Positions 8,691 to 17,823 of a stretch of 64,000 bases of DNA are shown one piece after another (the stretch's first letter is position 1; each line of letters opens with the position of its first letter). The position numbers were made by a program, and so were the translations under genes. The stretch is from JBEIGE01 sp040382055 (GTDB lineage Bacteria > Pseudomonadota > Gammaproteobacteria > Burkholderiales > Burkholderiaceae_C): positions 76,376 through 140,375 of the forward strand of contig JBEIGE010000004.1 in assembly GCA_040382055.1 (NCBI GenBank). Direction: 5' to 3'. The notes under the pieces are model-generated. The model made no database searches, had not been told where the DNA came from, and saw only the letters and a program-made list of their open reading frames with translations.

Positions 8691-9575
8691 TGCTTGTTGT
8701 CCATTGCAGTACGTAAACTGTCCGACAGCAGGTTAAAGGTAATGGACGTAACAAAAATCATGGCCCCGGGTAAAGCAGCGACCCAGGGTTGCGTATAGAT
8801 TGCCGTACGCAAGGTATTGAGCATCAAACCCCATTCAGGCTCAGGGGGCTTGACCCCAAGGCCTAGGAAACTCAGACCCGAAGCAAGAATCATGGATACC
8901 GCAATCAAACTGGTGGCATAAACAAAGATGGGGCCAAGAACATTGCCGAGCACATGAACCCTCACGATGGTGAAGGCCTGAGCACCTGATGCACGGGCTG
9001 ACTCCACGTAGTCGCGCCCGCGAACCTGTGTCGTCACGCTTTCTGCAACCCGCGCAATCGGCGGAATAAAGACCATGGTCAAGGAAACAAGGGAATTAAA
9101 AACGCCTGCGCCCAATGCGCCTGACAAGGCAATAGCAAGCAGTACGGACGGGAATGCGTAAAAAACGTCAATGGTGCGCATGATCACACTGTTGACCCAC
9201 CCACCGCTGTAGCCTGCAAACAAGCCAATCACAGTGCCAATGAAAAATGCAAAAAAAAACCGGTGTGAGGCCCATGAAAAGCGACAGGCGTGCTCCTACG
9301 ATCAGCCGCGACAGCATGTCCCTGCCGAGTTCGTCTGTCCCCAATGGATAGCCATCGCTGCCTATGGGTTTAAGTCTGGACAGCATGGACGACTGGTAAG
9401 GGTCTGCAGGCACAAGGTAAGGGCCAAAGATAGCCATGATCAAAAGTACAAGAATGATCGAGCCGGCAAAAAGAGCCATCTTGTCACTCAGCAGTCGATT
9501 CCATACGGAACGCCAATATCCTGGAGATTGCTCTATGGCTTGAACTATGGTGGCTGATGGTGCTGTAATCAACAT
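8687..9575 (-). pseudogene. DppC-type ABC permease gene with a one-base homopolymer frameshift
   Basis: Second inner-membrane permease of the importer. The N-terminal part runs from the ATG at 9575 (NRLLSDKMALFAGSIILVLL, then LGTDELGRDMLSRLIVGAR) but leaves frame in a run of nine A on the plus strand (T on the coding strand) at 9251-9259. The rest continues one frame over, from GTVIGLFAGYSGG through a normal permease EAA loop region (RGRDYVESARASGA) to the stop at 8687. Removing one base from the run gives a 295-residue protein of normal length with no other defect. It may be a real mutation, a sequencing error in the homopolymer, or a site of transcriptional slippage that restores function. 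All neighbouring genes of the operon look intact. Confidence 0.85.
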
Positions 9576-9578
9576 ATG

Positions 9579-10532
9579 TCAAGCCCTTGCAATGCGTGGA
9601 TCAAGCAGGGTTTGAACCACATCAATGATCAGATTCAACACCACGAAGAACATGGCTAAAACAAGAATCGTTCCCTGAAGCAGAGGCAGATCACGCTGAA
9701 AGATGGCCGAGTTCAGGAGGAAGCCGGTTCCGGGCCAAGAGAAGACAGTTTCAATCAGGATGGATCCCCCCAGCAAATAACCCAGCTGTAGACCCATCAC
9801 AGCCAAAGCGGTTGGCGCTGCATTTTTGACCACATGACAAAAAATACCAAACTGGGTGAGGCCTTTGGCACGTAAACCCACCACAAATTCCTGATCAAGA
9901 ATATCTGCGACCAATGCCCTGACCGTTCGGGAAATAATGCCCATGGGAATGACCGACATCGTGATTGCGGGCAGGATCATGTGCTGCAGGTGGAGCCAGT
10001 CCCAGGCCCAGTCTTCCGAACCGCCTGAACCCATGCCGGTGGCAGGAAGCCAGTTCAGGATCGCTGCAAACACAATCACCAGAACCATGCCTAGCCAGTA
10101 ATGCGGTACGCTGACTCCCAGCACCGACAACATGGAGGCCATCCGATCGACCCAGGAATTGCGGAAGTAACCGGCCACAAAACCAAAAAGACAGCCCAGG
10201 ATAAATCCGATCAATGTGGCCACAGCTGCCAGACGCAACGTATTGACAACAGCGCGCATGACCTCGCTGGCAACCGGACGACCACTGGCAATTGAGGTTC
10301 CCAGATCTCCTTGCAGGGCACGCCACACCCAACTTGCAAACTGTTCCGGATAACTACGGTTAAAACCATACACCTCCCGCATCTGCGCTGCCAGTTCAGC
10401 AGATGCATCAGGCGGAAGTATGGAAACCAGCGGATCACCGGGAGCCAGGTGCACCAGTGCGAAACACACCAGCGCCACACCCAGCATGATGGGCAGGGCG
10501 TAGATAGCCCTGCGAATCAAATAAGCCAGCAC
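9579..10532 (-). CDS. Dipeptide-type ABC transporter permease (DppB-like)
   Basis: First permease of the importer, 317 residues. It begins with MLAYLIRRAIYALPIMLGVA, the standard DppB N-terminal helix, followed by VHLAPGDPLVSILP and six predicted membrane segments. The cytoplasmic coupling (EAA-like) loop lies at about VVGLRAKGLTQFGIFCHVVK. It sits 16 bases downstream of the binding-protein gene and 3 bases upstream of the second permease. Confidence 0.93.
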   Translation of the reverse strand: MLAYLIRRAIYALPIMLGVALVCFALVHLAPGDPLVSILPPDASAELAAQMREVYGFNRSYPEQFASWVWRALQGDLGTSIASGRPVASEVMRAVVNTLRLAAVATLIGFILGCLFGFVAGYFRNSWVDRMASMLSVLGVSVPHYWLGMVLVIVFAAILNWLPATGMGSGGSEDWAWDWLHLQHMILPAITMSVIPMGIISRTVRALVADILDQEFVVGLRAKGLTQFGIFCHVVKNAAPTALAVMGLQLGYLLGGSILIETVFSWPGTGFLLNSAIFQRDLPLLQGTILVLAMFFVVLNLIIDVVQTLLDPRIARA

Positions 10533-10548
10533 AGAGGGTAGGTTCCGT

Positions 10549-12207
10549 TCAATCCATAGTCATGGTTGCAATGTCAATGAACCAGCTTCGAGGCTGAACC
10601 ACATTTTTCACCTTGGGGCTCATGGCTCGCGGTCCAACATCGTGGGCAATCCATATAAATGGTGCCTCTTCAACAATTCGGGCATGCAACTTGGAAAGGG
10701 CCACATCGCGGGCCTTGTCCTCAAAGGTGTTTCTGGCGTCTGCAATCAGCTTATCAAATTCGGGGTTGCCAAAATAACCCCAGTTATTGGAAACCGGCGG
10801 AAATGTCTTGGTGCTGGTAAAACGAACCATCGCAAAAAACGGGTCCATGGCGGCATAGCTGACATTAATGGCATTGGCACCGTTGGCGGATGGATCCTTG
10901 GCGCCCTTGCGCCAATTTGTAAACAGGGTGTTCCACTCAATCACGTCGAACTGAACATCAAAGTTGCAGGCCTTGAGCGACTGCTGGACAAACTCGTTCA
11001 TGGGCAGCGGCTGCATCTGGCCCGATCCCGATGCAGAAATTTGGACCTTCACCTTCAGCGGCTTTGCAGCCGTATGGCCAGCTTCAGCCATGAGCTTTTT
11101 GGCAGCCTCAGGGTCGTAGCGTATGTCAAAGTTAGGATTACCCCACCAAGGATGGCCAGGAGGCACAGTTCCTTTTGGAACGCCCATCATGCCGCCAAGA
11201 AGTTTAAGCAGGCCTGTGCGGTCAACACACAGGTTAGCAGCCTGACGCACACGCTTATCCAGCCAGGGGGAGCCTTCTGCAAAAGAAAGTTGCCATGGCC
11301 ACACATGGGGCTGCTGGTTAAAGTAAATTTTGTTGCCGCGCGACTGAATAGAGGCCATTGCGTCTGGCGAGGGGGCCTCGATCCAGTCCACCTGACCTGA
11401 CAGCAAAGCGGCAGTGCGCGCATTGGCCTCTGGCATAGGCAACATCACCACGCGGTCAATTTTGGGAGTGCGCTTGGGATCCCAGTACGATTTATTGGCC
11501 GTCACTTCAAGACGCTCTCTGGGAACAAAACGCGCCATTTTGAAAGGGCCTGTTCCCGAAGCATCCGCTGCAAAGGCGGTCCATGCGGTTTTGGCGCGGT
11601 CCGCGGGACTCTGGCTGGCGGGAGCAGCGTCAAATTTTTTCTGCCAATGCGCTGGGGAGGCCATGAACAGGTTGCTCAGATTAATCGGCAAAAAGGAGTC
11701 TGGTTCACTCGATGTGAGCTCAACCGTCAAATCATCAATTTTTCTGGCACTGCGCAAGGTGGGCATGCGTGAAGCGGTGACACCGACTTGGCTGGCATCA
11801 AAGTGCAGCGCGTCTTTGTCTAAAACTTTTTTCAAGTTCCAAACCACGGCATCTGCATTAAAAGCCGAACCATCGTGGAACTTGACACCGGGTCGCAGTT
11901 TGAAAACCCATTTGGTTTTGTCTTTTGCATCCACAACCCAACTCAAGGCCAAGCCAGGAATCAAAACACTGGGTGCATCTGCCTTGGACAGGTCCCAATG
12001 CGTGAGCGCGTCATACATTGGGATACCGGTGAAGCGGTTGCCTTCAAAGCCTTGATCAGGCTGTCCCAACGTGCGCGGAATATCCGCTGCAGTCATGGCA
12101 ATGCGAAGCGTTTTTTCCTGAGCAATGGCACCAACCAGAGGCAGTGCAACGATCACCGCTGCAATCAGATTGCGGGCTGCAAGGATACTTTTAGGGGAAG
12201 GACTCAT
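10549..12207 (-). CDS. Periplasmic solute-binding protein of the dipeptide-type ABC importer (SBP family 5)
   Basis: Captures the substrate in the periplasm and delivers it to the DppBC-like permease. I place the start at 12207, where GGAG (12212-12216 region) stands five bases before the ATG. The protein of 552 residues then opens with a signal peptide (LIAAVIVALPLVGAIAQ, cleavage likely after AIA or AQ). Family 5 hallmarks include WVFKLRPGVKFHDGSAFNADAV. A longer frame starting at 12258 lacks a ribosome-binding site. Family 5 proteins bind peptides, nickel, glutathione, opines or other amino-acid derivatives. The surrounding enzymes suggest a ureido or carbamoyl amino acid, but this is inference. 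Confidence 0.92.
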   Translation of the reverse strand: MSPSPKSILAARNLIAAVIVALPLVGAIAQEKTLRIAMTAADIPRTLGQPDQGFEGNRFTGIPMYDALTHWDLSKADAPSVLIPGLALSWVVDAKDKTKWVFKLRPGVKFHDGSAFNADAVVWNLKKVLDKDALHFDASQVGVTASRMPTLRSARKIDDLTVELTSSEPDSFLPINLSNLFMASPAHWQKKFDAAPASQSPADRAKTAWTAFAADASGTGPFKMARFVPRERLEVTANKSYWDPKRTPKIDRVVMLPMPEANARTAALLSGQVDWIEAPSPDAMASIQSRGNKIYFNQQPHVWPWQLSFAEGSPWLDKRVRQAANLCVDRTGLLKLLGGMMGVPKGTVPPGHPWWGNPNFDIRYDPEAAKKLMAEAGHTAAKPLKVKVQISASGSGQMQPLPMNEFVQQSLKACNFDVQFDVIEWNTLFTNWRKGAKDPSANGANAINVSYAAMDPFFAMVRFTSTKTFPPVSNNWGYFGNPEFDKLIADARNTFEDKARDVALSKLHARIVEEAPFIWIAHDVGPRAMSPKVKNVVQPRSWFIDIATMTMD

Positions 12208-12211
12208 TTCA

Positions 12212-12216
12212 TCTCC
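12212..12216 (-). promoter_or_regulatory. Ribosome-binding site deciding the binding-protein start
   Basis: GGAGA read on the minus strand, five to six bases before the ATG at 12207. It supports this start over the in-frame upstream codon at 12258. Confidence 0.7.
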
Positions 12217-12302
12217 ATCATGTTGTAAACGAAACACTAAATGCAAGATACGTACCAAAAAGCCATGACTTTTCGCACCAGAACTGTGCTCAACAATTGC
12301 TT

Positions 12303-13544
12303 TTAGCCAGTGGAAACCTGCGCACGCTCAAGCATGACATGCAATAGTACATTACAGCCGGCTGTAATGTGCTCGGGATTGGCATCTTCAATTTCATTGT
12401 GACTGATACCGTCTTTACAAGGAATGAAGATCATACCGGTCGGAGCGAGCGATGCCATGTAGATTGCGTCGTGCCCGGCACCAGACACAACGTCTATGCT
12501 TGGATATCCAAACTTGACAGCTGCACGCTTTACTGCATTGATACAGTCGACATTAAAGCTCAGTGCCCGATAGCTCGACACTAACTCGGTCTGAATCGAC
12601 ATGCCTGATTCAAGACTAAGCTTATCTACGCAGGCCTGAACCTCGCTGGCCATTCGATCAACCAGTTCATCTGTCGCGTTACGCAAATCAATTGAAAATT
12701 TAACTCGGCCCGGGATGACGTTTCTGCTGTTGGGATGAACTTGGACCATGCCCACCGTCCCTCGTCCGTGGGGGCCATGTCGAAGGGCGCAAGCCACAAC
12801 CTCCTGCATCAGCGTCGTGGCAACTTGCAAGGCGTCCTTACGCAACGCCATTGGAGTCGGACCGGCGTGGGCCTCCATTCCGGTGACAGTGCAATCAAAC
12901 CAGCGAATGCCAAGGACACCTTGAACCACACCGATGGTCATTTGGTTATCCTCCAGAACCGGGCCTTGCTCGATGTGCGTCTCGAAATATGCGCCGATGG
13001 GATGATCGCCAGGCTCCTGGCTACCCAAGTAGCCAATTCTCGAGAGCTCTTCGCGTACGGTTTTACCCTCGGTATCGACCGCAGCGTAAGCATGATCCAG
13101 CGAGAAGGCCTTGGCAAAAACACCCGATCCCATCATCACCGGAACAAAGCGAGAACCCTCTTCGTTGGTCCAAAAAACCACCTCGATCGGCGCCTGAGTT
13201 TCAACACCGTGATCGTTGAGTGTTCGAACAATTTCCAGTCCAGCAAGGACACCGTAGTTGCCATCAAATTTCCCACCAGTGGGCTGGGTGTCAATATGGC
13301 TACCCGTCATTATTGGGGGCAAGCTGTTGTCTCGGCCAGGCCGACGCATGAATACATTACCGATCTTGTCAACATTAACCGTCATGCCAGCCTCGCGGGC
13401 CCAAAGAATAACCAGATCGCGTCCTGCCTTGTCAAGATCCGTTAGAGCCATCCGGCAAACACCCCCTTTGGCCGTAGCGCCTATCTTGGCCAACTCCATC
13501 AGGGAAGCCCAAAGGCGAGGGCCGTTGATTTTCAATTCGTTCAT
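12303..13544 (-). CDS. M20-family amidohydrolase (N-carbamoyl-L-amino acid hydrolase / allantoate amidohydrolase type)
   Basis: A dinuclear metal hydrolase that cleaves N-carbamoyl groups. Its 413 residues carry the expected ligands: His83 in GSHIDTQPTGG, Asp94 in FDGNYG, Glu128/129 in TNEEGSRF, His190 in THIEQGPVLE and His381 in GISHNEIED. The family covers N-carbamoyl-L-amino acid hydrolase (hyuC), beta-ureidopropionase and allantoate amidohydrolase (allC), which I cannot separate by eye. It is the first gene of the operon running to 4698 and lies 95 bases upstream of the binding-protein start. A hydantoinase or allantoinase gene is absent from the operon, so the imported compound may already be ring-opened, or the cyclase step is encoded elsewhere. 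Confidence 0.9.
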   Translation of the reverse strand: MNELKINGPRLWASLMELAKIGATAKGGVCRMALTDLDKAGRDLVILWAREAGMTVNVDKIGNVFMRRPGRDNSLPPIMTGSHIDTQPTGGKFDGNYGVLAGLEIVRTLNDHGVETQAPIEVVFWTNEEGSRFVPVMMGSGVFAKAFSLDHAYAAVDTEGKTVREELSRIGYLGSQEPGDHPIGAYFETHIEQGPVLEDNQMTIGVVQGVLGIRWFDCTVTGMEAHAGPTPMALRKDALQVATTLMQEVVACALRHGPHGRGTVGMVQVHPNSRNVIPGRVKFSIDLRNATDELVDRMASEVQACVDKLSLESGMSIQTELVSSYRALSFNVDCINAVKRAAVKFGYPSIDVVSGAGHDAIYMASLAPTGMIFIPCKDGISHNEIEDANPEHITAGCNVLLHVMLERAQVSTG

Positions 13545-13658
13545 AAAAGTCGCAAGCTCTTTCAGGTTGTAGCGGGAGTCAACTAGACCATAAGATTATG
13601 CGGGAATCACATTGTTTTTCCGGCTTAACAATGTCTTCCACACATCTATGATGAATGT

Positions 13659-14117
13659 ATGAAACTAATTTCAAGCACCTTGGCCTTAATGCTCGTTCTT
13701 ACAGGCTGTGCAAAAATCAACGATGCAGGCATGAAGCTTCTATCTTCTTCGTCCCCAGCATTCATGTTCATCAATGGACAATTTCTCTCAGGTAATGCGG
13801 TGCTTTACACTGATCGCAGTGGAACTTTGGCTTTGGAATCCGCCCTTGAGCCCAAAATTAAATGTATGGGCAGTATTCGATACACTGCAACACGCTCGGG
13901 AATTGCAAATATCCGGTGCACCGACAGCATCGAATCCGTCATGACCTTCAATGCCGTTACTGAAACTCGCGGCTTTGGAGGCGGCTTAACCGGCCTGGGA
14001 CCAGCTAGCTTCGCATTTGGCGTAACCGCCGAAGAAGCTTCAGCTTACCTGGCTTTGCCCGCTGGAAAACGCATAGTGACCAGCCCGACTGGCGAAGCAC
14101 AACTGGCTTCGAATTGA
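13659..14117 (+). CDS. Small lipoprotein of unknown function
   Basis: A 152-residue protein with a clear lipoprotein signal: MKLISSTLALMLVLTGC, lipobox LTGC with the lipidated Cys at 17. The mature part has two further cysteines (KCMGS and IRCTDS) that could form a disulfide, and a Gly-rich segment (RGFGGGLTGLGPASFAFG). I do not recognise the family. It is transcribed away from the amidohydrolase operon, with a 114-base divergent gap, and meets the Bug protein gene end to end. Confidence 0.75.
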   Translation: MKLISSTLALMLVLTGCAKINDAGMKLLSSSSPAFMFINGQFLSGNAVLYTDRSGTLALESALEPKIKCMGSIRYTATRSGIANIRCTDSIESVMTFNAVTETRGFGGGLTGLGPASFAFGVTAEEASAYLALPAGKRIVTSPTGEAQLASN

Positions 14118-14148
14118 TTAAGAAAAAAGCTAGGCTACCCACCTTCTC

Positions 14149-15141
14149 CTACTCTGCTGTAGCACCTGAATCCTTGACCACCTTGGCCCACTTGATGATT
14201 TCGGAGCGCTGATAGGCCGCAAGTTCTTCGGCTGTCGAGCCAACTGGATCGAGACCGATATCACTCAGGCGCTTGGCAACATCAGGTAATTTCAGGATAC
14301 GTGAGATCTCAGTTTGAAGTTTGTCGACAATGGGCTTTGGGGTTCCTGGAGGGGCAAAAACGGCAAACCAGGAAACAGCTTCAAAGCCGGGCAGACCAGC
14401 TTCGGCAATCGTCGGAATTTCAGGTGCGGCAGGAGACCGCTTCTGGCTGGTAACGCCAAGCGCCCTGAGCTTACCCTCCCTGACCAAAGGCAAACTTGAT
14501 GGCATGTTGTCAAACATCATGGTGACTCGCCCGCCGAGCAAGTCAGGAATCGCACTGGCGCGACCTTTATAAGGAATATGGGTCATGTCTATGCCTGTCA
14601 TGCTTTTGAACAGTTCGCCAGAGACATGTATCGATGTTCCGGAGCCAGACGAGGCGAAGGACATCTTGCCCTCTTTTTTGCCCAGGTCAATCAACTCGCG
14701 CAAGGTCTTTGCAGGGACTTCGTTGTTGATGACCAGCATATTCGGCGTGGTGGCAACCAGACTCACCGGAGCGAAATCCTTCACCATGTCGTAAGGCATT
14801 TTCGAATAGAGAGCACCGTTAATCGAGTGCGTACCAACCGTACCAACAACAATGGTGTGCCCGTCTGGTGACGACTTGGCAACGAAATCAGCCCCGATAT
14901 TCCCACCGGAGCCCGGCTTGTTGTCAATCACAACCGGTTGCCCCCAAACAGCCGACATGCGCTCCCCCAGAATCCGTGCAATGATGTCTGGAGCACCGCC
15001 GGTGGTGAAAGTCACCACGATGCGCATGGGTTTATTAGGAAATGGCGGTGTTGAAGGTTGGGCAGGGCTTTGGAGAGCCAGGCCCATACCGATTGATGCA
15101 ACAGCCAAATTGAGTAGCAATTTTCCAGCACGCACAAGCAT
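14149..15141 (-). CDS. Bug/TctC-family periplasmic tricarboxylate-type binding protein
   Basis: A 330-residue exported binding protein of the Bug family, greatly expanded in Burkholderiales. After the signal peptide (LNLAVASIGMGLALQSPAQ) come the family markers: FPNKPMRIVVTFTTGGAPD, a PGSGGNIGADFVAKSSPDG segment and later VSWFAVFAPPGTPKP. It probably binds a carboxylate or amide ligand. No TctA or TctB permease gene is adjacent, so it is an orphan, as most Bug proteins are. Confidence 0.92.
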   Translation of the reverse strand: MLVRAGKLLLNLAVASIGMGLALQSPAQPSTPPFPNKPMRIVVTFTTGGAPDIIARILGERMSAVWGQPVVIDNKPGSGGNIGADFVAKSSPDGHTIVVGTVGTHSINGALYSKMPYDMVKDFAPVSLVATTPNMLVINNEVPAKTLRELIDLGKKEGKMSFASSGSGTSIHVSGELFKSMTGIDMTHIPYKGRASAIPDLLGGRVTMMFDNMPSSLPLVREGKLRALGVTSQKRSPAAPEIPTIAEAGLPGFEAVSWFAVFAPPGTPKPIVDKLQTEISRILKLPDVAKRLSDIGLDPVGSTAEELAAYQRSEIIKWAKVVKDSGATAE

Positions 15142-15193
15142 CTCCTATCAACAAAGAGTGATGAATATGCGCCATTATGGGGCGGTCCAGGGT

Positions 15194-16969
15194 TTAACGC
15201 TCTGTACGGGCCGCTCTCTTTTGAACATCTCTAGGCACAAACACTTTGCCACCGTTACCAGGTTTTGCAAAAACGGGTTTGCCGCCTATAAGCTTACGCG
15301 GGGCGAAATCTGCGCGTGGTCCAGCAGTATCGGTGCGACCTGAACCGGCGAAACGGTCGTTGAATCCGCCCTTGCGTTCATAACTGAAACCTTCACGCCC
15401 TGAAGCACCACGCTCATCTCGCTGGCCACCAAAGCCAGATTGATTCGGCCTGTCATTGGAAAAGCCGCTCTTGCCAGGGTTAAAGCTGACATTGCGGGGA
15501 CCGGGACCGAATTTCCGGTCGCGTGAAGGACCTTCGCCGGGTCCACGGCTGTTGCGGCCGCCGAAGTTTGAGTTGGGTCGTGCGTCAGGAAAGCGCTGCT
15601 TTGGCTCCATACCCGGAATAACCTCAGCCTTGAACTGTTGGCGGCTGTATGACTCGATATCAAAAATCTTGCGGCGATCTCTGAATTCAGCAAAAGTTAC
15701 GGCTATGCCATCGCGCCCTGCACGTCCGGTTCGCCCAATACGATGTGTGTAATCCTCAGCCTTCATGGGTAAACCGAAGTTGAAGACATGACTGATGGTA
15801 GGCACATCAATACCTCGCGCAGCAACATCGGTTGCAACCAGAATTTGAACCTGGCCTTGGCGCAATGCCATGAGGCGACGATTGCGCAGCCCCTGGCTCA
15901 GGGCACCGTGCAGAGCCACGGCATCGAATCCGTCTTGCTGCAAGTCATTGGCAAGTCCATCGCATTCGATTTGGGTGCTTGCGAAGACAATCGCCTGGTT
16001 AATGGAAGTGTCACGCAACCAATGATCAAGTAGCTGCCTTTTGTGTTGTGCCGTATCTGCCCAGAACAATACTTGTTTGATGTTGGCGTGCTTTTCCTGT
16101 GGAGAGTCGATCTGGATTTTCTTCACAGATGTCCCGTTGTCATGCATCACGCGCATGGCGAGTTGCTGAATCCGTGGAGCAAAAGTAGCGCTGAACATCA
16201 TGGTCTGCTGACGCTGGCTTGTAAGTTGATTGACTTCGGCAAGATCGTCAGAAAAGCCCAAATCGAGCATCCGGTCGGCCTCGTCGACCACTAGGAAGCG
16301 AACCTGGTCTAGCTTGATTTGCATAGAGCGCTGCAAGTCAAGCAAACGCCCCGGAGTGGCGACCACCAGATCGGCATTTTGCAACTTTGCAATTTGCAAT
16401 TGGTAAGGCATGCCACCCACCACATTTGCGACCCGCAAACCACGGCAGTGCTTGACCAAATCTATCGCATCGTGCGCTACTTGCTGTGCCAATTCACGGG
16501 TGGGACACAAAATCAGAGCGCCTGGTGTTGCTGCCTTGAAATTACGTGTATTGGTCGGATCTTTGCGTTTAGGGCGCTTGGGCGGTGCCTCGCCGTTTGC
16601 AGCGGCATTGGCAACTGCCCGCTCAAAATCAGCACGCTCCTTGGCCTCATTCTGGGCAATTTGAGCAAGCAAGGTGTGCAAAACCGGCAACAAAAAAGCC
16701 GCTGTTTTACCGCTACCGGTTTGGCTCGAAACCATTAAATCAACGAATCGGCGAGGCTCAGCTTCTATTGAAGAAGTACTTGGCAGCGCCAAAGGAATCA
16801 CTTCGGTCTGAACCTGGGTTGGTTGTGTATAGCCCAAATCAGCGACAGCTTGAACCAGCTCAGCCGCAAGGCCCATGCTCACAAAGCCGTTAGGCACTAC
16901 AGGCTCATTCGAGATAGAGGAATTGTCAACAGACGATGTATCGCCTGTCACTTCAAAAGTGTCAGTCAT
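15194..16969 (-). CDS. DEAD-box ATP-dependent RNA helicase (RhlE-like)
   Basis: Unwinds RNA during ribosome assembly or mRNA decay. I use the ATG at 16969 with GAGAA just upstream (591 residues) rather than a TTG 18 bases earlier. Motifs in order: the Q motif region (YTQPTQVQTEVIP), motif I SSQTGSGKTAAF, motif II VVDEADRMLDLGF, motif III SAT and motif VI HRIGRTGRAGR. An insert of about 45 residues rich in Ala, Glu and Lys (AQNEAKERADFERAVANAAA) sits between motif I and motif Ia. The C-terminal 150 residues are low-complexity, rich in Gly, Arg, Phe, Asn and Asp, typical of RhlE-like RNA-binding tails. Confidence 0.92.
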   Translation of the reverse strand: MTDTFEVTGDTSSVDNSSISNEPVVPNGFVSMGLAAELVQAVADLGYTQPTQVQTEVIPLALPSTSSIEAEPRRFVDLMVSSQTGSGKTAAFLLPVLHTLLAQIAQNEAKERADFERAVANAAANGEAPPKRPKRKDPTNTRNFKAATPGALILCPTRELAQQVAHDAIDLVKHCRGLRVANVVGGMPYQLQIAKLQNADLVVATPGRLLDLQRSMQIKLDQVRFLVVDEADRMLDLGFSDDLAEVNQLTSQRQQTMMFSATFAPRIQQLAMRVMHDNGTSVKKIQIDSPQEKHANIKQVLFWADTAQHKRQLLDHWLRDTSINQAIVFASTQIECDGLANDLQQDGFDAVALHGALSQGLRNRRLMALRQGQVQILVATDVAARGIDVPTISHVFNFGLPMKAEDYTHRIGRTGRAGRDGIAVTFAEFRDRRKIFDIESYSRQQFKAEVIPGMEPKQRFPDARPNSNFGGRNSRGPGEGPSRDRKFGPGPRNVSFNPGKSGFSNDRPNQSGFGGQRDERGASGREGFSYERKGGFNDRFAGSGRTDTAGPRADFAPRKLIGGKPVFAKPGNGGKVFVPRDVQKRAARTER

Positions 16970-17216
16970 TGGATTTCTCACACGCAAGCGCCGCCGTCAG
17001 GCGGGAGCTCCGTTAATGGTTAAAAAACATCAACCATCAATCGGAACCCGCATCGGTCTAGGCCGGTGCCGTGGACTTTTCTCAGCAAAAGCTGGAGTCC
17101 GGTGAGTGAAGGGAGATGCACAAAATTCACTTTTTTGAAGCGAATCTGCAGATTATGCATCGAATTCGGGTTTTTACCTAATGAGCGATTAAACCTTGGG
17201 CATGCAGGTCAAAAAT

Positions 17217-17786
17217 TTAGTCCCTCCGCAAGAAATTATCTCTGTAATGAATCAGCTCATCAATGGACTCATGAACGTCTGCAAGAGCCGTGTGCCGTTG
17301 CTTCTTTTTAAATGAACTGTAGACATCCGGCCGCCAACGACGAGCCAGTTCTTTCAAGGTGCTGACATCCAGATTGCGGTAGTGAAGATAGGCCTCCAAC
17401 TTAGGCATGTACTTAACCAAAAATCGCCGGTCCTGTCCTATGCTGTTTCCGCACATGGGTGAAGCGCCATTAGGGACGTACTGTGCGATGAATTCCAACA
17501 ACTTGACTTGAGCAATATCTTCATTCAAAGTTGACTCTTTAACCTTCAAAATCAGCCCGCTCTTTCCATGAGTGCCCTTGTTCCAGGCGTCCATCTTGTC
17601 AAGTTGTTCATCACTTTGATGAATCACAAGAACGGGGCCTTCAATGCGAGGCTCCAAGTTGGGGCCTGTCACAACAATCGCAATCTCAATTAGACGCTCT
17701 GTTTCGGGGTTAAGGCCGGTCATCTCACAGTCCAGCCAAACCAAGTTTTTATCTGATTTAGTCAGTAAGGTATTGTTTTGGGTCAT
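17217..17786 (-). CDS. orn: Oligoribonuclease
   Basis: Degrades 2-5-nucleotide RNAs, including pGpG, to mononucleotides. The 189 residues show the DEDDh exonuclease pattern: Asp19 and Glu21 in LDCEMTGLNPETE, a middle Asp in GNSIGQDRRFL, and the final HTALADVHESIDEL with its His and Asp. The length matches the family. It stands 37 bases from the divergent Ste24-like protease start. Confidence 0.96.
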   Translation of the reverse strand: MTQNNTLLTKSDKNLVWLDCEMTGLNPETERLIEIAIVVTGPNLEPRIEGPVLVIHQSDEQLDKMDAWNKGTHGKSGLILKVKESTLNEDIAQVKLLEFIAQYVPNGASPMCGNSIGQDRRFLVKYMPKLEAYLHYRNLDVSTLKELARRWRPDVYSSFKKKQRHTALADVHESIDELIHYRDNFLRRD

Positions 17787-17823
17787 GGTCTGAATTGTTA
17801 CCGATGCCCTAAACTAGCTCAAC

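Noticed and set aside
8687..9575. Two separate permease genes instead of one
   Set aside because: The two frames abut at a homopolymer and together make exactly one DppC-type protein; a split into two functional genes is less likely.
17100..17140. A weak stem AGTGAA...TTCACT followed by T-rich sequence on the plus strand
   Set aside because: No plus-strand gene ends before it, and the stem is short with a long loop.
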